DNA of 64,000 bases from Polaromonas sp. OV174 (GTDB lineage: Bacteria > Pseudomonadota > Gammaproteobacteria > Burkholderiales > Burkholderiaceae_C), in the NCBI RefSeq assembly GCF_900112285.1, contig NZ_FOKZ01000006.1, positions 62,001 through 126,000 on the forward strand, written 5' to 3'. How positions within the stretch are numbered: position 1 is the stretch's first letter; the number at the start of each line of letters is the position of its first letter. The position numbers and the translations under genes were made by a program. Positions 49,410 through 57,507 of this stretch are shown here, piece by piece. The notes below the pieces were generated by a model, which saw only the letters and a list, made by a program, of their open reading frames with translations, was not told the origin of the DNA and searched no databases.

Positions 49410-52400
49410 ATGGCAGCACTCGGATCACTGGTCGTCAAGCTCGGGCTTGAGTACGCCCAATTCACCGGCGGCCTCGACAAGTCCGAGCAGGCCGCGCTCG
49501 CGGCAGGAAAGCGCATCCAGGACACCATGGATGGCCTGGGCCGCAAGATCGCCACCACGGTCGGCGCCATCGCCGGCGGATTGGCTGCGGGCTTCACCAT
49601 TTCGGCCTTCAAGAGCCTGATCCACGACACGATCGAAAGCGCCGCCAAGCTCAACGACCTTGCCATCCAGACCGGCGTCACGGTCGAGGCCTTGTCGGGG
49701 TTGGCAAGCATTGGGAAATACAGCGAGCAAAGCGCAGATGCCATCTCCAGCGCTATGAGTAAGCTGGCCAAAAACATGGCGGGTGCCAGTGAGGAGAGTA
49801 AAGGCACCGGCAAAGCCCTGGAAACTCTAGGCATCGACTTCGATAAGTTCAAGAAGATGTCGCCGGATCAGCAGATGCAGACTGTGGCCAAGGCCATGGA
49901 TGGTTTTGCCGATGGCTCCGGAAAAGCTGCCGTCGCTATGGCGCTCTATGGCAAAGAGGGGTTCAAGATGCTGCCCTTCTTTAAGGACTTGGCGACAGCA
50001 GGCGAATTGCAGGCCAAGGTTACGGCCGAGCAGTCAGCTATGGCTGATGATTTTTCTGACAACCTGATGCGGCTGGAGGTAAGCGGCAATGCCTGGAAGA
50101 AGAAATTGGCCCTGGACATGCTGCCTACCATGGCGGATTTTGTCGAGGTCCTGTTGGAGGCATCAAAAAAAGGCAGTGATCTTGATGGCGTGCAGAAGAC
50201 CCTGGCTGGTGATCATGGCGTAGAGGATTGGGCCGACCATGCTGCAATGGGCCTGGCTCGGCTTATCGACGTCGCAAAAATTCTGCCGTCCTTGTTGTCT
50301 GCCTTGGCGGGTAGCTTTAAGGTTGTTTGGGCTGATGTCGAGACGGCTGACAAGGCGGCAACGCTTCTGAATCCAGTCGCCTTATCTGTCGCGGTGGCGA
50401 GTGGTAAGAATCCCTTCGCTGAATTCAAGGCGCAGCTAAAAGACCGGAACAAGACACTTGCAGACGCAAATGCCGGTTACGAAAAGCTGATGGCCATAGA
50501 GGGAAATGCTACTGAAAAGGCGATGGCTGCCCGCATTGCAGGACGCAAGGCGGAAAGAGACTTTGCGGTAAACGCTGACGCCAAAGACTTACGCGCGCGC
50601 GCTGAGGCTGCCAGTACGGGGAAGCCTAATCTCGATTTCACCAATATCCTCGACAAGGACAAAAAAAGCGCCGACGGCGCCGCCGACGCCATTGGTGCAC
50701 TGATCGAGCGGTTGCGTGGCCTCGACAAGCTGCAGGCTGCGCAAACGAAAGAGTCCACCGCAGACCTGCAGTCCCGGCGCAAGCGCGGGCTGCTCGGCGA
50801 GATCGACGCCATCGAGCAGGTTGCCGCCGCTGAGATTGCGTCCCTGACCGTCAGCAAGGGCCTGTTGCAGGACGAGCTGGCGGTCTATGCGACCAAGAAA
50901 GCCGGCCTGAAGGATGTGGCCGCCACAAAAGCCAAGATTGCCGAGCAGGAAGAAAAGATAGGCGCGCGTGAAAAGCAGCTCAACCGCGACCTGTCCGAGC
51001 GTTATGCAGAAGTCAATGCCGAGGCCGACAAGCGCATCGACGCCCGTATCCGCGACACCACTGCGCTTGAGCAGCAGCTGCGCGACATGGAGTTCGAAGC
51101 CTCCACCATCGGCAAGACTGCTGAGCAGGTGCGCGTGCTCGACATGGCGCGCACCGAGGAGATGGCCACGGCCAAGGAGCGCCTGGCTGTCACCCTGCGT
51201 GCCCGTGACGGCAACAATGCCGAATCCGATCAGCTGGAGCGCCAGGCCGCACTGCTGCGCCAGATCGCAGGGCAAAAGGGCGCCAATGCCATCGCGCAGG
51301 AAGCCGCCGCCGGCTGGAAGCAATTCACCGACTCCCTCTATAACGGCCTGACCGACTCCCTGTATCGCGGGTTTGAGTCCGGCAAGGGCTTTTTCAAGTC
51401 ATTTTTGGACGGCATCAAGAACACCCTCAAAACAACCACGCTCAAGCTGGGTGTGCAGCTGGTGGCGGGCGTCGCGACTGCCGCCTTGGGCTTGCCGGGG
51501 CTCGCCAACGCGTCCGGCGGTGCAAGCAGCATCGCCAATCTCAGCAACCTCTCCAGCCTGACCAGCGCATTCGGTGCCGGCATGACGGCGGGCGCATCCA
51601 CCTCATCGCTGATGGCCGCCAATGCCGCTCAGTTCGCGGGCGGTGATGGCCTGGGGACGCTGATCGCCGCTAACGCGCAATGGGCGGGCGTGGCTACCGG
51701 GTCAGCCTCGGCGGCGCAGGCCGCGATTGCGGCCAACCTGGCGGCAGAGGCTGGCGCTGGCGTGGCGCTGGCTTCCGGCACCACGGCTGCCGCTGGTGCG
51801 GGTGCTGCCGGCATCCTGTCCACCATCGGCACGGCCATGCCCTATATCGGCGCCGCGCTGGTGGCGGCTCAGATGTTTGGTTTGTTTGACAGCGGCAAGC
51901 CCGCCTCCAAAAACACCGGCGAGAGCACGATCAACTATGACGCGGCTGGCAACCAGGTCGGCCGCAGCGGCCGCTTTGGTGAGTCCGCATCTGCCGATAC
52001 CGCTGTGGCCGGCCTGCAGGCATCCTACGCCTCGCTTGCTGCATCCCTGGGCATTGGCCGCACGGCCGCAGCCTTCGGTGCAGGCGGCAACAGTGACGGC
52101 GAAACCGCCCACTTCGGATTTTCCAGCGCAGTGGGTGGCCGCACCTACAGCACCGCCGACAACACCGTTTACTCGAAAGAGGCCTACAGCCTGGAAGCTA
52201 GCCGCGCCGTGCTGTCCGCGCTGCAAGGCTCCGAGCTGCCCAAGCATCTCGCGGGCGTCTTCGACGGCATCACGGCATCAAGCGCCACGCAAGACCAGAT
52301 CACCGCCGCGCTGAACGGTGCCCAGGCGCTCAAGGTCTTTCACGACCAGTTGCTGCAATTGCCCTTTGCCCAACTGGCCGATCTGAGTTTTACCGCCACG

Positions 52401-54164
52401 CAAGGCCTGATCGCGGCGGCCGGCGGACTGGACAAGCTGGGTGCCAATCTGACCAGCTATTACGACAACTTTTACAGCGAGGCCGAAAAAACCGCAAACA
52501 CCTCGCGCCAGATCACCGAGGCCCTGGCCGCTGTCAATGTCGCCATGCCCAAGACCAGCGAAGCCTTCCGCGCGCAAATGGACGCGGCGATTGCGCTGGG
52601 TGACGCGGGTGCGCCCGTGGTGTCCGCGCTGCTGTCGGTCAATGGGGCCTTTGCCACCATGGCCAACAGTGCCGAGGCGGCACGCAAGGCCACTGAGGAC
52701 GCCAGCAAAGCGGCTACGGAAGCCGCCCACAAGGCGGTGGTGGACGCGGCCAATGCCGCCGTCGACACCGCCTACAGCACCCTGGAGCGGGCCGTCAACG
52801 CCCAGAAAAAGATCATCGATGTCGGCCGTCAGGTCGCCCAGGAACAGGTCAGCAGCCTCAAATCCATCTTTGACAACCTCAAGAGCAACGTCAAAGACCT
52901 GTATGGCGCGGTGGATAGCACGCGCCTCCAGGCCGCCGACCAGGCCAACGCCTTCATCACGCAGGCTCTTTCGGCCGCGCAAAGCACTGGCCGCATGCCC
53001 GACGCCGCCGCACTGGCCGAGGCCATCAGCGGCGCGCGCGCCGGCCTGGACCCCAATCAGTACGCCTCGCAGTTTGAGTTTGAGCGCGACCAGCTGGTGC
53101 TGGCCGGCAAGCTGAGCCAGCTGCAGACCATAGGCGGCAAACAGCTGAGCAGCGCCGAGCTGGCGCTGAAGGCCGCCGAAGACCAGCTCAAGGCGCTGGA
53201 CGGTGTGCTGGAAACCGCCAAGCTGCAGATCGACGCCCTGCACGGCATCGACACCAGCGTGCTCAGCGTCGCCGACGCGGTGCAGCGACTCGCCGACGCC
53301 ATCCTGGGCGCCAAGACAGCGGCTGCCGGCGTGGGTCTGGGCGGCACGGGTGCGGGCAGCGGCTACACCGCCAGCATCAGCCAGGACCAGCTCAAGGGCT
53401 ACAGCAGCGCGCAGCAAGACGGCAGCAACTACCAGTCCTTTATCGACAAGTACACGCTGACCGATGCGTATGCGGCCGGCGACTACGCCAAGGTGCAGGA
53501 CCTGATCAACAAAGCCGGCCTGAGCGACATGGGCCTGAAAAACCTGGTCGGCCTGAGTGATGCCGATCTGGCAATGCTGCAGGGCCAGGGCATCCACGGT
53601 GTCGCAGCCGGTCAGGCTAACGCTGGCTGGGACTTCATGGTCGGCGCCAGCGGCCCCGTCACCGGCGGCAACCAGGCCGCGCTCGCTGCCGAGTTGGCGG
53701 CGCAAGGTCAGGCTGCGCTGGCCGCCGGCAACGAAGCGGGTATTTATGCCGAGGCCCTTGACCGTGGCCTGAGTTCTGCTGACCTTGACAAGCTGTTGGG
53801 CCTGGAGTCTGGCGCTTCTGCCGGCTGGGCGGCGGCCAACGGCCTGCCAGCGTTTGCCGGTGGTGGCGATCACATGGGCGGGCTGCGCATCGTCGGCGAA
53901 AACGGCCCCGAGCTGGAGTCCACCGGCCCGTCGCGCATCTTCAATGCCAGCCAGACGCGCTCCATCCTTTCTGGCTCTGGCAGTGGCGGCAACACCGCCC
54001 GCTTGGAGTCGCTGGTGGAGACCCTGACCGAACAAAACAAACAGCTGCAGGGCCGGCTCGAAGCCATCGAGCGCAATACGGCAGGCCTGCCGCAACTGGT
54101 GGAGCAATTCGACGACGTCAGCGAAGGCGGAAACGCCGTGCGCAGAGGGGTGCTGGTCGCATGA
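49410..54164 (+). CDS. tail tape measure protein
   Basis: 1584 residues. TP901-like start (VVKLGLEYAQFTGGLDKSEQ…), hydrophobic segments near residues 48-65 and, in the middle, Gly/Ala-rich membrane-active stretches around residues 690-830, with long coiled-coil regions between. Length sets tail length; at roughly 0.15 nm per residue this suggests a tail well over 200 nm. The C-terminal part has a conserved FAGGGDHMGGLRIVGENGPE motif often seen near tape-measure ends. Confidence 0.88.
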   Translation: MAALGSLVVKLGLEYAQFTGGLDKSEQAALAAGKRIQDTMDGLGRKIATTVGAIAGGLAAGFTISAFKSLIHDTIESAAKLNDLAIQTGVTVEALSGLASIGKYSEQSADAISSAMSKLAKNMAGASEESKGTGKALETLGIDFDKFKKMSPDQQMQTVAKAMDGFADGSGKAAVAMALYGKEGFKMLPFFKDLATAGELQAKVTAEQSAMADDFSDNLMRLEVSGNAWKKKLALDMLPTMADFVEVLLEASKKGSDLDGVQKTLAGDHGVEDWADHAAMGLARLIDVAKILPSLLSALAGSFKVVWADVETADKAATLLNPVALSVAVASGKNPFAEFKAQLKDRNKTLADANAGYEKLMAIEGNATEKAMAARIAGRKAERDFAVNADAKDLRARAEAASTGKPNLDFTNILDKDKKSADGAADAIGALIERLRGLDKLQAAQTKESTADLQSRRKRGLLGEIDAIEQVAAAEIASLTVSKGLLQDELAVYATKKAGLKDVAATKAKIAEQEEKIGAREKQLNRDLSERYAEVNAEADKRIDARIRDTTALEQQLRDMEFEASTIGKTAEQVRVLDMARTEEMATAKERLAVTLRARDGNNAESDQLERQAALLRQIAGQKGANAIAQEAAAGWKQFTDSLYNGLTDSLYRGFESGKGFFKSFLDGIKNTLKTTTLKLGVQLVAGVATAALGLPGLANASGGASSIANLSNLSSLTSAFGAGMTAGASTSSLMAANAAQFAGGDGLGTLIAANAQWAGVATGSASAAQAAIAANLAAEAGAGVALASGTTAAAGAGAAGILSTIGTAMPYIGAALVAAQMFGLFDSGKPASKNTGESTINYDAAGNQVGRSGRFGESASADTAVAGLQASYASLAASLGIGRTAAAFGAGGNSDGETAHFGFSSAVGGRTYSTADNTVYSKEAYSLEASRAVLSALQGSELPKHLAGVFDGITASSATQDQITAALNGAQALKVFHDQLLQLPFAQLADLSFTATQGLIAAAGGLDKLGANLTSYYDNFYSEAEKTANTSRQITEALAAVNVAMPKTSEAFRAQMDAAIALGDAGAPVVSALLSVNGAFATMANSAEAARKATEDASKAATEAAHKAVVDAANAAVDTAYSTLERAVNAQKKIIDVGRQVAQEQVSSLKSIFDNLKSNVKDLYGAVDSTRLQAADQANAFITQALSAAQSTGRMPDAAALAEAISGARAGLDPNQYASQFEFERDQLVLAGKLSQLQTIGGKQLSSAELALKAAEDQLKALDGVLETAKLQIDALHGIDTSVLSVADAVQRLADAILGAKTAAAGVGLGGTGAGSGYTASISQDQLKGYSSAQQDGSNYQSFIDKYTLTDAYAAGDYAKVQDLINKAGLSDMGLKNLVGLSDADLAMLQGQGIHGVAAGQANAGWDFMVGASGPVTGGNQAALAAELAAQGQAALAAGNEAGIYAEALDRGLSSADLDKLLGLESGASAGWAAANGLPAFAGGGDHMGGLRIVGENGPELESTGPSRIFNASQTRSILSGSGSGGNTARLESLVETLTEQNKQLQGRLEAIERNTAGLPQLVEQFDDVSEGGNAVRRGVLVA

Positions 54165-55102
54165 ATATTCTTCTTCCAACGCTGGTCACGCCCGCCATGT
54201 TCGGCGCCGGCACCACCATTCCCGCCGTCGATGCAGCGGCCGGCGAGGTGGAGTGGGTATTGGGCGGCAGCTATGTCGTCGGCGCGCGGCGCGTGTGGGA
54301 AGGCTGGATTTACGAGTGCACCAAGGATGCGCCCGCCAGCACGCTGGTGCCCGGCACGGGCGCGGCTGCGGCGACCTGGTTGCGCGAACGGCCCAGCAAC
54401 CGCATGGCCCCGTTTGATGAGTACCTCTACACCAAGGCCGAGGCCGTGGGTGAGTTGACCTACGTGCTGCAGCCGGGGTTTGTGACGGGCCTGGCGATCT
54501 ACGCCGCCGAGGCCGACCGGCTGCAACTATGGGTAAAGGACGAGCCAGACGGCGTGGACCTGATCGACCCGATCGACCAGGATCTGTGGAGCCAAGCCTA
54601 TGGCGAGTTTGAATACCTGTTTGGCGACCTGCAGCGCGCCACAAAGCACACGCTGCAAGGCCTGCCCATGCGCCCCAACGCGGAGATCACGATCAAGCTT
54701 TCGCGCAACAATCCCGCCGAAAAAGTGGCCGTCGGCTACATCCAGCCGGGCCAGTGGCGCACGCTGCTGTCGCCGCTCAGCAGCACGGAGGGCGGCACCG
54801 AGTATGGCGCCGACGTGGCGCCCAAAAGCTACAGCTACTACAAGCGCAACAACGATGGCACCTACGCCCGCATTGCCGGCAGGCGCGCCACCAACATCAG
54901 CGCGTCGGTGCAGATCGGCGCCGCGCAAGCGCCCGCCGCCAAAAGCCTGCTGGATCGCATCCTGGATATACCCGTGCCCATCGAGGCCAGCAGCCTGCCG
55001 CGCTACTCGCACATCTCCACCGTGGGCTTTGTCACCGGATCGGTGACGGCCGAAAACTGGGCCACGGCCCGTGTCAACCTGAAGATCGAAGGAAACGTAT
55101 GA
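54161..55102 (+). CDS. tail tip/distal tail protein candidate
   Basis: 313 residues (MNILLPTLVTPAMFGAGTTI…), overlapping the tape measure and the next gene by four bases each. Predicted mostly beta; no firm family match by eye. The position directly after the tape measure is that of distal tail/baseplate proteins, but its sequence is unlike lambda M/L-type proteins. Confidence 0.55.
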   Translation: MNILLPTLVTPAMFGAGTTIPAVDAAAGEVEWVLGGSYVVGARRVWEGWIYECTKDAPASTLVPGTGAAAATWLRERPSNRMAPFDEYLYTKAEAVGELTYVLQPGFVTGLAIYAAEADRLQLWVKDEPDGVDLIDPIDQDLWSQAYGEFEYLFGDLQRATKHTLQGLPMRPNAEITIKLSRNNPAEKVAVGYIQPGQWRTLLSPLSSTEGGTEYGADVAPKSYSYYKRNNDGTYARIAGRRATNISASVQIGAAQAPAAKSLLDRILDIPVPIEASSLPRYSHISTVGFVTGSVTAENWATARVNLKIEGNV

Positions 55103-56121
55103 CAGACATCGTCGCACCGCCAGAGGCGCCAGTGGTGCCGCCTTACCCAGCACTGGGCAGCCCTAATTTCAACGCCGAGGCCTACGCCTACGGCTCGTCC
55201 ATGCCCGCCGTAACGCAGCGTCAGCAGGAGATCGGGCAGGCGGCCTATACCAACGCCGTAGCCTCCAAGGAGCAGGCCTTGGCTGGGCAGGCCACGCACG
55301 AGCAGGCCGTGTTCGATGTCACCAATATCAAAAACGCCGCAGTCGCTGAAACCACAGCGATCAAAAACGCCGCAGTCAACGAAACCACGGGCATCAAGGA
55401 TCAGGCCAAGGGCTTCCGCGACGAGGCCGCCCTGAGCGCCCAGGCCGCGCAAAGCGCCGCCGATTTTGTGGGCCGCTGGGCCGATCTCGCCGGCCCCTTG
55501 GCCCCGCCCGCCACCGCCTGGCATGGCGGCAAATTCTGGGTGCTGCTCGATGCGCTGGCCGATGTGGCCGCCGCAGAGCCTGGCGTGTCTGCCGCCTGGA
55601 GCGTGGTCGGCAGCGAGGTGCCGCACATTGCCTACGATGACCGCGCCACGCTGCGGACTGCGCAGACTGCGGTTGGCGACCAGGCCATAGTGGCCGGCCT
55701 GGGCCTGTTTGTCCTGACGGCCGCCAGCGACGAGCCCGACGACGACGAAACCTGTTTTGCCCATGCCGCCGGCAAATGGCTGCTGGAATCCGCTCACCCC
55801 GACCTGCTGGCTGCGTGGGAGCTGCCCGACGACGACGCGCGCGACGAGCTGGGCAGCATCTTGCGCGCCACGGCAGCCTGCCCGCTCACCACCATTGCCG
55901 CGACATCCAGCGCGGCATTCATGGCCAGCGTTGCAGGCGCCACGGTGGGCTGCGCCGTGCTAGCCAGCCCATTGGCTGCGCTCGACGCCAGGCTGGCCGT
56001 CACAGCCCGCGTGACGACCCCGGGCGCCGTCACCATCACCCTCAACAACCCATCCGCCGCCGCAACCACTGCCGGCGGCGTTCCTGCCAACTGGCAGATC
56101 ACTGTTTTCAAGGAGTTTTGA
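55099..56121 (+). CDS. tail fibre-like protein
   Basis: 340 residues. A stretch of ten-residue repeats (NIKNAAVAETTAIKNAAVNE) and Ala-rich helices predicts a trimeric stem at residues 70-120. A globular middle (WADLAGPLAPPATAWHGGKF…) resembles carbohydrate-binding modules of fibres. The C-terminal half is small-residue-rich. It is followed one base later by the DGR2 target, so the two may form one adhesion structure. Confidence 0.6.
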   Translation: MTDIVAPPEAPVVPPYPALGSPNFNAEAYAYGSSMPAVTQRQQEIGQAAYTNAVASKEQALAGQATHEQAVFDVTNIKNAAVAETTAIKNAAVNETTGIKDQAKGFRDEAALSAQAAQSAADFVGRWADLAGPLAPPATAWHGGKFWVLLDALADVAAAEPGVSAAWSVVGSEVPHIAYDDRATLRTAQTAVGDQAIVAGLGLFVLTAASDEPDDDETCFAHAAGKWLLESAHPDLLAAWELPDDDARDELGSILRATAACPLTTIAATSSAAFMASVAGATVGCAVLASPLAALDARLAVTARVTTPGAVTITLNNPSAAATTAGGVPANWQITVFKEF

Positions 56122-56122
56122 C

Positions 56123-57106
56123 ATGCCTCTCTTACGCGCTGTGCGCTTATTCAACGCCCTGGAGGCTGGAACGCTCACGGGCGCCCAGCTCCAGGCCTTG
56201 CTCGTGGCCGATCCGGCCCGCGTGTCGGAGTTGTCCGTCATGTTCGGCATGCGCGGCCAGGCGCGCCGCATGACGGCCTCGCCCACGTCATTTGGTGCCT
56301 TGCTGGGCGGCACCAGCGCCCTGAATGCGCTGGTGACAAACACCGTCTTTGTGCGCGAGGTGGAGGCCAATCCCCTGGCCAAAGGTCTGTTGCTGGCGAA
56401 CCCGACGGCCACAGCAAAGCTGGCCGCCGCCCGCGCCGGGCTTGATCCGGCGGCCCATGCGACCACGGCATCCGTGTTGGCTGCCGTCTTTGCCGCACCA
56501 TCGGCCGCCGCCGTGGCTGGGGCCATCTCTATTGAGTCTGTGTTTTTTGAATTGCTGCGCAGCGCGCCACAGATGGCCGCCGTGGACGCCAGCGCATCAC
56601 TGCGCTCCTCGGTGTATGGCGCCCCGCTGGCGGGTGGGTATTTCGGCGTGATCAACACAGTGGGTGCAGACAAGTACGCGGTGGTGCAGGCGCCCAAAGA
56701 GGCGGGGGAGCATGCAGGCGTTTTGTGGAAAACCTCGCAAGACGACTCGGCCAACACCGCTAACAACGATGACGGCCTGGTCAATGCCAATGCCCAGAAC
56801 AACGCGGCGCATCCGCTGTTCCAGTGGGCGCGTGGACTGGGAATCGGTGGCTACACGGACTGGGCGCCGCCGGCCTATAACGTCATCCAGGCCATCGCGG
56901 CAAAACTCCGCTCCGGGGTCGCCGATAGCACTCCATTCAAGGCTGGGGGCGCGCAGGCCTACGAGGCCGTCCCATACTGGTCGGCAACCCAGCACCCGAG
57001 CACCACGACCACCGCGTGGTATGTCGATTTCTCCGATGGCTCTGTCGCCAGCACCTACAAGAACGGCAGCTATCGGGCTCGGGCTGTCCGCAGGATCAAA
57101 CTTTAA
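56123..57106 (+). CDS. DGR2 variable protein (tail-linked, C-type-lectin-like)
   Basis: 327 residues with an AAGGAG site. An Ala-rich helical N-terminal half (residues 1-170) is likely the assembly part. The C-terminal DUF1566-like lectin domain (GYFGVINTVGADKYAVVQAP…PYWSATQ) ends in VR4. The invariant end is SYRARAVRRIKL. Since it sits with tail genes it is the probable receptor-binding adhesin whose binding face is diversified, as in phage BPP-1 Mtd. Confidence 0.9.
   Translation: MPLLRAVRLFNALEAGTLTGAQLQALLVADPARVSELSVMFGMRGQARRMTASPTSFGALLGGTSALNALVTNTVFVREVEANPLAKGLLLANPTATAKLAAARAGLDPAAHATTASVLAAVFAAPSAAAVAGAISIESVFFELLRSAPQMAAVDASASLRSSVYGAPLAGGYFGVINTVGADKYAVVQAPKEAGEHAGVLWKTSQDDSANTANNDDGLVNANAQNNAAHPLFQWARGLGIGGYTDWAPPAYNVIQAIAAKLRSGVADSTPFKAGGAQAYEAVPYWSATQHPSTTTTAWYVDFSDGSVASTYKNGSYRARAVRRIKL
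56988..57092 (+). repeat. variable region VR4
   Basis: Compared with TR2 (57669-57773) it has nine differences, at 57003, 57012, 57026, 57047, 57051, 57054, 57056, 57065 and 57066, all at template adenines. The changes are N to T, T, D, S, T, Y and G, and T to A. Homology stops just after GCTGTCCGCA. Confidence 0.95.
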
Positions 57107-57120
57107 TTTTTAATCTTTAA

Positions 57121-57145
57121 CCCTGCCCGGCACAGCCGGGCAGGG
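57121..57145 (+). other. GC-rich hairpin downstream of VR4
   Basis: CCCTGCCCGGC-ACA-GCCGGGCAGGG, an 11-bp perfect stem, 28 bases past the VR4 homology end and before avd. Either a transcription attenuator or, given the same feature after every VR here, a DGR homing hairpin. Confidence 0.65.
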
Positions 57146-57159
57146 CGACGGAATTTGCC

Positions 57160-57507
57160 ATGTCCAACCACTTGCCCATCTACAAGAGCACCTATGAGCT
57201 GCTTCGCGTCACAGCGGAAATAACGCGGTCGATGCCAAAGGACTACAAATCTTCACTCGGCACCCAAATCAAGACCGAGTGCGTGGGACTTGTAACCTGG
57301 ATCTACCGCGCCAATGCCGCACAAGACAAGCGGCAGCTCATAGGCGCTCTTTTGGAGCGGCTGCAAGTGGTGCAGTTACTGTTGCAACTGAGCGCAGACC
57401 TGCGCCTGATCAGCATCCCCCAACACGCGCGCACCATCGCTCTGACTGACGCCATCGGGCGCCAGGCGGGCGGGTGGCGCAAAGCACACCGCGCTCCCGT
57501 TGTGTGA
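57160..57507 (+). CDS. avd: DGR2 accessory variability determinant (Avd)
   Basis: 115 residues (MSNHLPIYKSTYELLRVTAE…). Four-helix Avd/S23-type protein: LPIYKSTYELL start, basic surface, and the AIGRQAGGWRKA motif shared with the DGR1 Avd. It lies between the variable gene and TR2. Its TGA overlaps the next ATG by one base. Confidence 0.88.
   Translation: MSNHLPIYKSTYELLRVTAEITRSMPKDYKSSLGTQIKTECVGLVTWIYRANAAQDKRQLIGALLERLQVVQLLLQLSADLRLISIPQHARTIALTDAIGRQAGGWRKAHRAPVV

Noticed and set aside
52278..54179. 633-codon minus-strand frame opposite the tape measure gene
   Set aside because: Antisense artefact of GC-rich coding DNA; all late genes run rightward with tight overlaps.
57474..57506. 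GTG at 57474 as start of the DGR2 reverse transcriptase
   Set aside because: It lies inside avd without a ribosome site; the ATG at 57507 overlapping the avd stop matches the arrangement in DGR1.
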